Shown one piece after another: positions 22,151-34,599 of a DNA stretch of 64,000 bases; the stretch's first letter is position 1; each line of letters starts with the position of its first letter. The notes under the pieces were generated by a model. The model did not search any database. It had not been told where the DNA came from and saw nothing but the letters and a program-made list of their open reading frames with translations. Location: assembly GCA_949152475.1 (NCBI GenBank), contig OX424570.1, positions 20,766,694 through 20,830,693 of the forward strand, read 5' to 3'. The DNA comes from Terebella lapidaria (Eukaryota; Annelida; Polychaeta; Terebellida; Terebellidae). A program made the position numbers and the translations under genes.

Positions 22151-24627
22151 TGGGGGAAATTACTACATAATTATTGTTTGGCATTGGAGGACATTCACTC
22201 CCCAATGTGTGGAAATGGGCGCGAAGATAAAAGAAGTAGTATACATGAAGGTGAACATCTCTTAGGTCAGATACATTGCTCGCAGTCTTCTGACTGGTAA
22301 ATAAGTGCTTTCTAAAAATATGAGTATCTATTTTATTGCAAATCTCGACCTGGTATCACTACCACATACATAACAATGGAAACCATGTCAAGAAATGAAC
22401 CGTAAATTATACCATGGAAGATGGTTATTCGAAACATGATCGAAGAAAGGATCGCAATTCAGCGTCTTTGATACACTGCTGTGATAACGAGTGCGGATTG
22501 ATAGATGAGAAATACACCGTTCTGGTCATACATCTCGTATGTCCTTGAAATGGTATAATAATTTTCAGGAGAAACGTGTTGACATGCACAATCGTTGAAA
22601 TTCATATATTACAAATTACTGGAATTTACGTCATTACCAAGTGGTATGCACATTAAGCTGGTAGTGAAAGTAGCATTGTGAATAAATGTCTCACGTCAGT
22701 CTATTTGCCATATCCAAATATATGAAATGTATGTATCGACGTATTATCCCCAATATAACAGGACTCAAGTTTGGAGTTCCTAAATCAATCAGCAATGTTA
22801 TTATTTAGATGGTTGTACAATACGATATAGGATTCCATATCTATTGTTCAATCATCAATGTAATTATTGATACAAAATATTACGACATTCCATAACTATT
22901 GTTCAATTATCAATATCATTATGCATGTAGTATATTGTGATGGGTTATTTCATATGCAATAACAAATAATTCAACCGTTCAAAAGAATGAAAATCTTTTT
23001 TTTTTCCCACAGCCAAAGACTCAAGTACATGTATCCCAGTCTGTCGTTTCATCCTTCTGCGAAAGTTGTCTCTGAAGTGACGACCAATTTGAGCCACAGC
23101 TCCATGTATGATGGGGATTGCTCCCTATTTGGGAATACATCACGTATAACCTATCTGTAGAATAGCCCGGTTAGACTGGTGGTTGACATTGTTCTAACGT
23201 TGGCTGCCCAGCTATTTTCCATGGTATTATTTTCCGAATTATGTAGACTTATGGAGCTTCCGCTTTGGCGGAAAAGTCATTAACAAGTAATAAAGATTCC
23301 AATTGTAGGCGACAAAATCATTGCACAATGAGTCTGGAATTACCCATCTGTTATGGTTCGACATCATCATATTTTGCCAGAAATGCATTTGCCATTTGGT
23401 TTAGGTTTGTATTATAATATCCACACTTCCATTTCACGGGGTTCGGTTTGACATATACATACCCAGTAAAACGTCCATACTTCTGGTGATTAAACACCTC
23501 ACGATGCTTGTATACTACCAAACCTCCTCGGATTGCATGACGTTTTTGTTGTATTTTGATACTCATTGGGCGTGGTAGATAAAATTCTGCACGTTGTTAA
23601 TTAACTCATCATATCACACGCTGTGCTATCAAAGCTGATGTCACGATGTCTGTGGTCATATAATCTCATGGCAATTATCCACCTGATGACATAAACGGAA
23701 ATAAACATAGTCTGCATTTTTCGATCACCCATGATTCATGGCTATGTTGATTCTTCAGAAAAAAAACATTATTATTACAACCACTACCACAACTGTTAGT
23801 CAGAAAATATTGTTTAACATTTTCTCTATTCAAAGTACAAATTGAATTATACACATACATATTCACATGGAAACACATATATTGCTACGGGATCAAATTA
23901 GACCATCATTAAATTGCATAGTTACATCATTGTACAATTTGAAACAACATCTACAGTTTGACAAATTATCAAGATATCAGACGCGAAATTCCAACAATAT
24001 CAGCCAAGCGATGCAGTTGATGATCACAATTGATTTTCTCAAGGGGTTGCATGCACAGCTGTGGGAGTTGATAACAACTATGACATTTTGTGCATTATTC
24101 TTGTGGAATGGTGAATAAAGAATTAATAATTGTGATGCGTATTTTTTAAAGAACCTGAATAGGCAAATCTACAGATCAACTCTGGGCGAATGACTCCGAT
24201 GATGCTTGTTGTCCTTTCTGTAATTTGAACGTGTAAGATAAGGTCTTGGTGAAGCTTGTGTCAAAAATGGCACACATGCATCATGGGCCATAGTGCGTTG
24301 CAAGCTACATCAAACTTTATCGAGTACATACATTTCAGATGCATTTCAACTTAGTAAAAGCATCCAAGAATAAATTGCTTCGAAACCTTCGGCAGTGAAA
24401 AAAAATGGTTAAGTTTCACACATCCACCATTTGTTTCAATGAAAACACTATATAGTTCTTGAACTCCTACCGCCAATCATATTGGCAGATCCATTTCACC
24501 CAAACCGAAAATGTTTATTTATGAATTCAGGTCTCCAAAAAGGTCAGACTGAAACCCAAGAAATGTTACCTCACCAGAGGGTGGGTTCCTGTGATCATAT
24601 GGTTTTATGTGCGCATGTATCAATCAG
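22151..24627. other. No supported gene
   Basis: Short frames occur, the most protein-like being minus 23351-23566 (71 codons, no recognised family, no clear splice context). No RNA gene or terminal repeats were found. Confidence 0.35.
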
Positions 24628-24840
24628 TCAATCAATCAATTTAGAATCAATTTATTTAGAACTGTATGGAAAATATACACTACAACACTTTTATACAAGT
24701 CAGTCAGATACAGTCCAAAGCAATGAAATGAGTCATTTGACTGTACCCTCGCATGAAATTTGATGATTATTTAACACAATAATTCAATTATTACGAGGTA
24801 TTAGGCCCTCCATTCCTTTATGGAGGGCCTACACTGCGTG
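24628..24840 (+). repeat. TCAA-repeat and 12-bp perfect hairpin, probable retroposon remnant
   Basis: A short (TCAA)n run at 24628-24642 is followed by low-complexity sequence and then a perfect inverted repeat: TAGGCCCTCCAT (24802-24813), loop TCCTTT, ATGGAGGGCCTA (24820-24831). Such hairpins occur near 3' ends of some LINEs and SINEs. No other copy is present in the window, so the assignment is tentative. Confidence 0.4.
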
Positions 24841-25219
24841 AAAAATCATCTTTACAATGTATTTACATTCGGGAAAGGTATACGAATGGCAGCATTTACA
24901 TCGCCTTTAAAAACATTTACAATTCCCTGAACAAGAAAACGCAAAGGTAGTCAAGGTTGTATTTACAAGTTCATCCCAGATAGTAATGGCACAATTTACA
25001 AAATCCATACAAGGTCCGCAGATGTGACCTTTTATATATGGAAAGGTGATGGCGATGTGTATGTAAAGCCGATGCATATGTACAACGAGGTCTTGTAATG
25101 ATATGTAAATGTATTGGTGGTTACTGCATATATATGGAAAGGTGATGTTATTTTATTACAAGGTCACATTTCATTCGTATTAAATTTACAATTATACAAG
25201 GATGGATACAAGAGTTGAT

Positions 25220-26040
25220 CATTAATGACAACTTCAGGTCATATTTTCGCTAACGTAAATGTACAAAACGGTTGAAAGATGATATGTGGGCAATTGTAAA
25301 GGTATATACTAGATATGACAAGATGATATATCCATTCACGTAAAGGTATCTATTCATTTTGGAAATACTGTCTTTTTGGCATTTGGAATGGTACTGGCAT
25401 GTTTGAATGTATGACCTGATAGTTTATGTAAAGATGCAAATCGATCAGTTCAGGTCATCATTTTATTGATGTAAATGTGTAACCAGATATGTTCATATCA
25501 CATTTCCAATCACGTCAATGCATCCCTTTACTTGGCAATGTTACCTTTTATTATTTGCAAATGTATTAATTTTATAAGAATATGTGACCCTTTCTTCCAT
25601 TTACATGCACCACTATAATCACCATGTCGCCTTTCCATTTTTGTAAAGAGGTCAATCTGTTTGGAAATATGATATCTTGGTATTCGTAAAGGTATCAACA
25701 TGTTTGAAGGTATGACCTGATATTATATGTAAATATGTATAAATTTCAGTTCATTTCCACATTGTGTTGAATAAAATGCACAACCAGGCCTGCTCAGATC
25801 ACACTCCCTTTAACCGAAATACTTCATTGTATTTGGAAATTTCATCTTTTGGAATTTGTAATGGAGTGAATATGTTTTGACCGATGACCTGAGATTATGT
25901 AGAAACGTGCAAAAAGGCTGATTCGTGTTATATTTGCATTTAATCAAATGTGGAACTGGATCCGTTCAAATCATATCTCTGCTCACGTATATGTGTAACA
26001 TCTTTTGGAAATGTTAACTTTTGTTATTTTGAGTGCAGAC
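25220..26040 (+). repeat. Degenerate tandem repeat with internal TGACCTGA/TCAGGTCA arms
   Basis: At least three diverged units begin with TTTGGAAAT and pass through ATGTTTGAA, GTATGACCTGAT, TATGTAAA, TCAGGTCAT, AACCAG and TTCATATCA (starts at about 25360, 25660 and 25840). Spacing varies from about 180 to 300 bp. An earlier weaker unit may start near 25150. The paired TGACCTGA and TCAGGTCA give each intact unit a potential stem. Confidence 0.6.
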
Positions 26041-26224
26041 CATCATCACATACACACGCGAAAACATGATAACTCCGATCGGGGTGTTAACATTTATTTT
26101 CACGTGTATCATAGACCCCTGAAAACATTTGTCTCTAATTTGGATACAGAAATATCTGAGGAAGTAATATGACATGGCGTTTTCTTATATTTGGCCAGAA
26201 GCCGTAGTCCAATGTCAGCCAACA

Positions 26225-27277
26225 TTATATTACTAGAAGACAAATATGAAAAGATAACTTTTGACAATTTATCCATGCGGCCAAGGATGCGCGCCGGCGT
26301 CGTTGGGCATCTTTTCGAGCGATGGTTGCCCTGTTCTTCAGACTTGTCGAGGCCTGTTCTAGATATTCAGCATCTAAATCCACTTTCAGGCGATTGGATG
26401 TCTCGTTCTGCCAAGCAGGAAGACGATTCACCAGTACGTTGTCTCCGTCACCGTCCTCGTCGCCCAACATTAGGGCTGGAACGTGAACTGCCTCAAATGC
26501 GCGTTCGTGGCCGCGTGGTGTCGACGCTGGCTCTGAGAAATAGACAACCAATTTTGTTAGGCAAGACGGCCAGTCCGTCGCACGGCCCAAGTATCATACA
26601 CTGCGCCTTAATACTACTCGTCCACTAAATGAATGCCATTTAATCCGTCTATCACCTTTTTAATCCTTATTGAATATAGAGGAAGGCGCAGTGTATGATA
26701 CTTGGGCCCGTGCACTATCGTGTCTGAGTGATGACTTGTCGTATTATCGGGATATCACCATTTCACATGTACAAGGACAATGAATACAATGAATGAAATG
26801 AAGTAATGATAATGTTATGTTTTCGATTCAATTTACTTACCCAACAGGTCAGTTGAAGACTTTATGATTTATATTATTGACATATATAAGCGCGATACAT
26901 TTACTTCGCATGCAATACCCGGTACCCGGCGAATTATTTGTACTTACTTGTCCATAAGACCCACACTTCAGAATAAACGCACTCCTTTGCATCCTGGAAG
27001 GCATCGTGAACAGCGGTCTGAAAAAAAAGACAAATAACGTATATACATGTCTAAGTGGTGAGACTGCTCAGTCTTATACATACAGGCTTTGATTATTTAC
27101 CCGATCATTATATACAAGTGTTAAGTTTTGACACATAACACAGACCTATACCTGTTTGAGCCTTTTCGGAGAACTTGTGCGGCGGAGGTTTGATCTGTCA
27201 TTCGTTCTCTCATGTTCGGTAGTCCTATCAACTGTCGATATGCTACCTTAATCGGCATTATCCCCGTACTCCATCAT
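26225..27277 (-). pseudogene. Three-exon gene of unknown function, interrupted near its start
   Basis: Three minus-strand exons join in one frame with GT-AG introns: exon 1 27277-27152, donor GTATAG; exon 2 27017-26948, acceptor TTTTTTTTCAG and donor GTAAGTACAA; exon 3 26532-26225, acceptor CTATTTCTCAG. Phases fit (0, then 1). The product would be about 180 residues: a basic segment (RRTSSPKRLKQ) at the end of exon 1, KECVYSEVWVLWTK across the second junction, an acidic stretch (GDEDGDGD) and a basic run (KDAQRRRRAS) near the C-terminus. I recognise no family. The only ATG in frame (27275-27277, preceded by another frame's ATG) is followed nine codons later by TAA at 27248-27250. So it is a pseudogene, a sequence error, or the real start lies in an unseen exon. 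Exon 3 has higher GC and coding-like codon use than its surroundings. Confidence 0.6.
26581..26712. mobile_element. Miniature inverted-repeat element in intron 2
   Basis: CACGGCCCAAGTATCATACA-type left arm (26581-26609) and its reverse complement (26683-26712) match over about 29 bp with one indel, separated by 73 bp. A diverged copy of the spacer plus right arm is at 29362-29462. It lies wholly within the intron 26533-26947 of the unknown gene. No target duplication is evident. Confidence 0.7.
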
Positions 27278-27548
27278 GGATAAGCATTCGGATTCGTTGA
27301 ATCACTCATCCTTGTTTTGCAAAAAAAAAAAATCGTGTCGTGCCGAAAGCACCAGCGAAAAAATTGCTGGAATTTAATGTCGAATTGTTTTCGATAGAAT
27401 AAACTGAGCATACATCTTTGTCGCGGTGTATATGCCTGGCGACTGAACAGTCGAATAACTGGATATTGTATACACTATTTTGTTTGCCCAGAGAGACATG
27501 TAATGAGAGTTCACAGACAACGGATACTAGATATGATATACAATGCCC

Positions 27549-27579
27549 TGATTGGTTGTAGAGCTGTAGGGGGCGGAGC
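27549..27579 (-). promoter_or_regulatory. CCAAT box and GC box upstream of the three-exon gene
   Basis: On the minus strand GCTCCGCCCCC (27579-27569) is followed 9 bp on by ACAACCAATCAG (27560-27549), a consensus NF-Y site. They stand about 270 bp upstream of the first in-frame ATG of the minus-strand gene, in the right order for a TATA-less promoter. The motifs are seen; promoter function is inferred. Confidence 0.45.
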
Positions 27580-29041
27580 TCAGATGAATTTATCGCCGAA
27601 ATTAGTTTTATTCCACACGCCGCTCATATTTAGGAACAAGAAAGTTAGCCTTATTAACTGTGTTCGAAATTGTAACTTGTTTATAAGTGAATGTGATTAT
27701 TAGCTGTAAGATAATTGAGCTTTCTAATAATATTCTTTATTGCACTCCTCATTACTCATTATATTGTTTCCAAATGTCCGTGCTTCAGCGCGTCTCCCAT
27801 CTGATATACGGGATTATTTAACAGATTCTTCCTAATTTACGTACAAAAACACGTCGTGTACCCCCCCCCCCCACCCCCCTTATTTACCTTTTGTCTTTTT
27901 GACTGATCAATTTTAAAACTAAGCTCGGTGATTTCCTCTAAAAACTCCGGGCTGTGCCGTGTATCTCAGATAATTTGAAATATAACCTATCCGGGATTTA
28001 GGTGAAATATACGACTAACAAATATAGCATTATCCGGCCTATTATTGTTTTGATGATGCATAAAGGTTGTATCAAGAATGATTGAATGAATCACGCATAC
28101 GAACTGTTATTCATACAGCAATTGCTGGTACATACAATAAATTTGAAAGCGCTGTGAGCTTCTTTGCGAGAATACACGTGGAAACATACATAGAAGTGCG
28201 CAATAAATTAAGTTGGGTCAATACATGTATGTGCAAAGTGATACACGAAGACACCGTAATAATATCAATTTCTAACTTGCATGATGCAATTAGCGCAAAA
28301 CATCTTGGAGATGGAAGGTAAGTTAAATGACCGAATTGTTATTTGAAGATCACGGGTGGGGGAAATTTCTGATAACAATCAACTGTAGCATAATTAATTC
28401 ATTTGTATCAAGTTTAATCAAAGCCTGATGACTGACCAGCCATGAATTTTTAAAATGATAATCCCGATGAAAATCATAAGAGTACTGAAATCGTGCTTTT
28501 ATAACAATTACTGTACCATTGATATGCCATTGTTTTACATTATTTATTTCACATGACATTCACTTTATATGTGCTTATTCATGGGGACACAAGGGCTATA
28601 AGGCTGAATAGTTAGCTGGTCGATTGATTCATTGGTAGCTTCCTAATGTAAAGAAGAAAATCCTTATCATAAAACTATTCACGTTGGCATGTTCCGCCAC
28701 ATAGTAGCATGGCGAATCAATGTTATTTCTGTGATCAACGCGGCAATTAAGACAATGACGTAAGTGTTAATTGACTCGTCGTTGGTGTTGTGATATTACA
28801 AGATACATTCTCTATGCTACTAGTTTGTGTATTGAGAATGGTATGCGCAGGCACGTGTATAATTACATATGGTCCCAGCACTAAAGCTGTTAATTGCAAT
28901 TAAGCTCGATTCAAGAATTGCCCACGAACGGAGACGAGAACAAGATACACATCAATAGTACACCGTTTGATCACGCTAAAACTTAGCGAGAACTCTCATA
29001 TAGTATAGTTCACATTTTTATCACAAACTATCACTATCAAA
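27580..29041. other. No supported gene; C-tract at 27860-27879
   Basis: A 12-base C run plus CACCCCCC lies at 27860-27879. A 79-codon plus frame ends at an excellent donor (ATGGAAG|GTAAGTT, about 28318), but I found no convincing acceptor or homology. The rest is featureless. Confidence 0.35.
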
Positions 29042-29330
29042 CTATACCTGCAATCGATTGTATTCACTCAACAAAACAAAGAACGAAAAACAGTTTACGT
29101 GTAGATGGAACGGCAGAACAGAATAATAGGTAACATTTTGTGAATAAAAAGATACTTTCAATTCGGCATGTTGTGTAAATGATGGAAGTTTGTTCCAGAC
29201 TCTTGGACCCGCGAAACTGATCGCTAGAGTGGTAACCTTTGTATTTGCTGAGCTCATTCGAATATTTTGGCCATTCATGACAACACGTTATGTAGGCGAA
29301 ATCAGAATGTTCATATATAGATATATGCAT
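29042..29330 (-). pseudogene. C-terminal relic of a non-LTR retrotransposon
   Basis: The minus strand encodes SSANTK, then SFAGPRVWNKLPS and a basic-hydrophobic tail, the conserved end of many CR1/Jockey-type LINE polyproteins (the GPRxWNxLP signature). The preceding residues are in a different frame (FAYITCCHEW), so at least one frameshift has occurred. Nothing of the RT domain remains nearby. The frame upstream (29311-29526) is open but not recognisable. Confidence 0.8.
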
Positions 29331-29361
29331 TAAGAATGTACTGCTTATAAGCAGAAACTAA

Positions 29362-29462
29362 ACGAATGCCATTTAATCTGTCTGTCACCTTTTTAATCCT
29401 TACTGAATACAGGGAAATATATATTGTAATATAGGGAGCGCAGAATATGATACTTGGACCGA
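29362..29462. mobile_element. Diverged copy of the 26.6-kb inverted-repeat element
   Basis: AATGCCATTTAATCTGTCTG and CACCTTTTTAATCCTTACTG match the spacer of 26628-26675. GCGCAGAATATGATACTTGG matches its right arm. The left arm is missing. Confidence 0.65.
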
Positions 29463-30059
29463 GTACCTTGTATTGAGAAATAAATAGGAAAATGATACAC
29501 CAAAATGACACATGACATTTGGTCAAAGAAGCAGTCTCGATTGGTGATCCTTGATGACCATAGCATTATGTCACTCTATAGTATATTATGGTATGGAATG
29601 GATGTGCGCAAATTCATGATTTTGTTTGCTTCATACACACTCTTTATGTGTGTATAACGATTAGATGTTATAAATTTCATATGACAGTGACACCAAGCGC
29701 CTTGTGTTCACTTTTTAAAACATGGCCATTTTCCAGGACTGCTTTCATCATTATAACTCGCCGCAGTTAGAAAGCGATTGGATCTAAATATCTCGCCGCA
29801 CCATGCAAAACAAAAGAACGCAGGCTGCAATTGAAGGTCTATTCCTTTAGAGTAACCAAAACTTCTTTTGTGTTGCTGGTTATTGAAAACACATGTGTGA
29901 CTCATAAATGGAGAAGCTCGTATCCCTTTCCTGATAAGCCACCTAATGCAAACAACGTGCACGTTGTGTAGCAAGATATATGTTCTATATCAATATATGT
30001 ATCAATATAAATGTAGTTGTCTAACTATTATGTTCCTGAAGCGGTTCCTGAATGCGCTG

Positions 30060-30152
30060 CAGCGGCGGCCGGGGGTCGGGGTCGGTGCAGGGGCCGGGGT
30101 GTGTGTGTGTGTGTGTGTGGAGGGGGGGGGGGGGGATTTCCGACCCCCGTGC
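30060..30152 (+). repeat. GC-rich tract with (GT)n and G-run
   Basis: GGCGGCCGGGGGTCGGGGTCG is followed by GCCGGGGTGTGTGTGT (about 10 GT units) and about 14 G. It is conspicuous in this AT-rich setting and could form G-quadruplexes. No gene is seen next to it. Confidence 0.7.
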
Positions 30153-32789
30153 TTTAGGCTGCTTTAATCAGTTAGAGTGAGATATCAAATGAACATTATG
30201 TGCAAAAAACGTTCATTGAATCAATTAACATGTCATTTCAAGACGGAAAATTACGCAAACCACAGCCAACTGTATATCTACATGTACTAGCGCTAAAACC
30301 CCTTATTATTGGCAATGTCATTTAGGAAAAAAAAGCTAGCTAACAAATATACAATAGTATTAGGCAATTTAAACATATTGTGACTGATCGCGATCATTGA
30401 GGTGTATAATGGCATGAATATGACATGGACTAATAAATAACTTAGGCAACCGCCTTACGGCGTATACGAACGGTGGATGCACTGACAAACATATCAATAT
30501 GTTTTTATGTGGGTGATCTCCTTGAGAAATATAGAATATTTTCTTTTTAGATGTCCACGCATGTGAAACCGTTATGACGAAAAATATCGCTATGATTAAT
30601 GTATAATTATGCTAATTGTTGTATATAATGTATACAAATAACAAACTAGCACACACTCTATAATTTGTTGAGATAATACTACCCAACTGGATACGCTTAA
30701 TTTATAGATGTCCTATTTCCACAAATGAAATTTTTAGAAATCGATTACTTAATATTTTGTTCAGTATTGCGGTCCGAGTAGGCGGCCGCACAGCATCTTT
30801 TCACCGATGGCACACAGTTATTTTTTCTGAGTTACTTAGGTCATATTTACTGATTACAAAAATGCAATACAAGTATACAATCTTTGCTGATCACATTGAA
30901 GGTCGCATACCAAGTATATATAATAGGATCTCTTTTGATCATCAAATGGCGTCACTTTCAATTTCTAACGAAAAAAGATAATTGCTAGTTTTACTGATTT
31001 CACTCTGGTACAGAACACATGCCTATTCGCCTTTACGATTCGTGTACAGGTTAAACACATTTCCGAAAAAGGAAAGGCGTAGTAAATGTATTATTATATA
31101 GTTTTTGTAAATACAACACTTGGTGCATAGCTTATGTTCGTTACTTTACAACAACTTTTCGATCTTTATCATTGCATTTACAATGACTTTTGTTCGCATT
31201 ACATTTACTTTCATGGAAAGGTATTGAGAAAGGTCATCCATAGTTATTTACAATGTATTTACATGTACAGTGTATTTTGTAAAGATGGATTTTCGCGCAG
31301 TGCTACATCCACATTCACAAGAGCTGTGGATGTATGATGATTTGTGTTCGGGTTAATGTTTATTGGCTAATGTTCTTGCCAAAATTCACTTGGGATAGTT
31401 TCACAGCAAATATTATATTGGGAAATATTATGTTGCATGCATTGGGTGTTTCGATCATGAAATGTGTTTAATAGTTACCACGAAACACGTCACTTATTAG
31501 GAAATCATGGACTAATGACATTAATGGGGACCCCAGCAGTAAAAAATGCTATTCTACGATATATTTTGGCAGGTGTGATCCATCTTGTATGTTCATTGAT
31601 TATTTATTTTTCCTGGCCATTTTTATATTTGTGCAGACATAATATCCCACAATGATGGTTGGTGAACCCTGTACAATCAATCGAATAAGTGGGATTAACA
31701 TTATCTTCACCAAATTATTGAAACAAGTCAGTGATCAGATTTCGAATAATAACACGTATCGCATGCATCTGATATGCGCGTCCAAATACTTCAATCTGAA
31801 CGTTCGGAAGAGGACCAAGTTCTCATACTATCACCATTTTGCCATCAGAATGGGTATAATTCTTGTTATTTTGCCCGTTGAACGCATATATGTAAGCAAA
31901 TGCACCATGGTTGAATCATGTACATTCTGTTATATGTGTTGCCTGAACAATGTAATCACTTGATTTATAAAAAAATCTGCCGTTTTCATATCACAGTGAG
32001 GGCCTATTAGGAGGTTAAAATCAACCAGTTTTGGCACATATTGAATTTTCGCATTTATATTCACTAGGGTGACTTCCATCAATGAATGTAAAAATAACTG
32101 AGGTACATGTGAAAGTAGAAATGGATACCGACAAAGAAACAAATTCATATTCCAAGACCGAATCCATGGACGAATTTTACAAGAAAAAAATATATTCTGA
32201 TCTACACCTCGTGTCCAATAGTTCCATATGGAAACAGATTATCATTTGTCCATATGAATGTATTAATTCTGATACATTGCCTGAAATAAGATGAACAAAT
32301 TGAGATGAACAAGATTCCTGTGAATGAATCTTCATCAGCGCAGTCGTTGAAGAAGCAATCTCAATCAGAAACCACCATCCAATCATGAGCAGTTCTAGGC
32401 AATTTGGTCCAGCCAAATTGCCTTTCCTCTCGCTAGATGTCATTTTGGAGAGACACATAAACTTGGTGGAATTGCGACCGGGAGGATAAAGGAAGTGGTT
32501 TTGTTGATTAATGATATTTGAGGCTATAAAAGGTCGATTAGGCTGTGGAATACTCGCATTATCGATATATTATATGAAGCCTAGACACGTAGATGTGTGA
32601 CGTAGGCATCATAATAATTGTTTCTTGTAATTTAAAATATTGGAGCACATGGAACATATGGAATTTTGCTCAAACATTAAGAATTTAAATAACTCATTAC
32701 CCTGGTGCATTGCTTTATATATTATATTTTGGGTCCTCTGAGTGTCGCATTGTATGTTTTATAGAGTTAGTAGTCACGAGTAAACCTCG
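30153..32789. other. No supported gene; two perfect hairpins
   Basis: TACATCCACA (31304-31313) pairs with 31325-31334 across an 11-base loop. AGGCAATTTGG (32397-32407) pairs with 32413-32423 across 5 bases. The plus frame 32082-32294 (71 codons, acidic-basic, no recognised domain) is the most protein-like ORF but has no supporting context. Confidence 0.35.
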
Positions 32790-33854
32790 CTACCCATTAC
32801 ACTGCCACTTAAAAAAGGTCAAATTCAAGGTCACAAGAATATTCAGCATATATCATTTCCTATATGTTCACAACTGATTCCTAAGCTGTAAAGTCGATAA
32901 TAAGCGAGATATTAGCCATTTTGTCCTGTGACCTTGAAAATGAGGTCAAAAGTCAAATTCGAGGTCACGAGAATATTCAGCATATATCATTTCCTATATG
33001 TACACAATTCATTCCTAGTCTCTAATTTCAATATTAAGTGAGATATTAGGCTTAATGTGTCCCATTATGAAGCATAGGAGAATTTAACATGGGAAAGTCC
33101 CATTTGGGCTGAGTTTGGGCCCAAAATGGCCCACTTCGAGCGATTCAAAGGCAACGAAATTTATACATGTCACAGGGTTACATAGGAGGAGTGTCATGCA
33201 TCAATAAGAAAAAAAGTTACTGAACAGATTTTGAGAAAACGACCGTCGAAGTCCAAAATTGGCCATTTTTCGACGAAAACGGCCGCTCTGACCTTGAAAC
33301 CAAGGTCAGAGGTCAAATTCAAGGTCACGACAATATTCAGCATATATCATTTCCTATATGTCCACAATTGATTCCTAGTCTCTAATCTCAATATTACGTG
33401 AGATATTAGGCTTTAATGTGTCCCATTATAAAGCATAGGAGAATTTAACATCGGAAAGTCCCATTTGGGCCGAGTTTGGGCCAAAATGGCCCACTTCGAG
33501 CGATTCAAGCGCAACGAAATTTATAGACATCATAGAAGTACATATGAGGTGTCTTATGTATCAAAGAGAAAAAAAGTTACTGAACAGATTTTGAGAAAAT
33601 GGCCGCCAAAGTCCAAAATCAGGCCTTTTTCATCGAAAACGGCCGCCATTTTGAAGAAAAAGCGAAAATCAAAAAACTAAAAAATACCTCCTTCTTGAAT
33701 TATTTTCAAGTATTTTTCTGCAAAATTTCAGAAAAATTCGCCCGTAAACAAAAAAGATAAAAATGTGGACGACGACGACGACGACGACGGACGACGACGG
33801 ACGACGGACGCAACGCCATGCCAATAGGTTATCGGACCATAGGTCCGGTAACCT
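32790..33854. mobile_element. AGGTTACC-type element with ~358-bp internal tandem units
   Basis: The right terminus (33760-33854) carries (GAC)n/GGACGACGG repeats, then GCCATGCCAATAGG and GGTCCGGTAACCT, the reverse complement of the 8946 terminus. Inside, one partial and two full tandem units repeat with a period near 358 bp (GAATATTCAGCATATATCAT at about 32840, 32970 and 33330). The left terminus is not found. The interior differs from the 8946 element except for the terminal ~180 bp and the AAGGTCA motifs, so they look like two subfamilies sharing ends. Confidence 0.75.
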
Positions 33855-34599
33855 AAAAAGGCGTGGTGTCCAAACGATTGATCCATATCGATCAGTTGGC
33901 TCTTACATTCGACCATCATGATAAATGACCAAGGCATAGGCTACGTGTGATAAGTAACACCCATAAATCACATTTTTGGGAGATATCAAGCAGAGCTTCT
34001 TCAAAAGGTCAAGGTCAAAAGAGATTGGAACTGTTAATCACACATTAAGTGTCCTTTCATCGTGTCTACATAATGCCACAATACATAACGTACTGCTGTC
34101 TTGGTAGCACTCTAGCCCATTTGGGCTAGATTTGATAAACCACTAACTTTGAAGATATATCGAATACTACGATCTAGGCTGGTCATAGAAATATTCAACA
34201 GGACAAATGGTTCTCAAGATCATAATGCATGTCGCCACGCACCCGACAAAGAATATTTCGTATGTATATTCGAATCACGTCCACTCTTGGGTTGTCACGC
34301 TGGTAAATGACATGAAAACGTCGTCACGATCACCCACTGGATAAGCCTCAGATAATGGAAAATGAGGATTTCTGTAGAATCGATTGACAGCTTTTCCATG
34401 ACTGACTGAATGAAGGGGTAGATCTAATAAAAAATCCAAGGCACAGTCAGCTGGTTTGCGAATAGCCAAGATCGCTGTCTCGAAATTTACAATAATTGTG
34501 GGTGGGTATTTGTGTTTGTAAAAAAATCGTAGTATTGTATGTTTTCATAGGTTTTCATCAACAGTTCCGCGACGGTATCCATCCAGTAGATAGAGCTAT
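33855..34599. other. No supported gene
   Basis: A ~90-codon minus-strand frame (about 34540-34275) contains the run YPVGDRDDVFMSF but has no ATG upstream, no splice context and no family I recognise. Confidence 0.3.

Noticed and set aside
33465..33680. 71-codon plus ORF rich in lysine and arginine
   Set aside because: It lies wholly in the last tandem unit of the AGGTTACC-type element; the same frame in the previous unit is interrupted.
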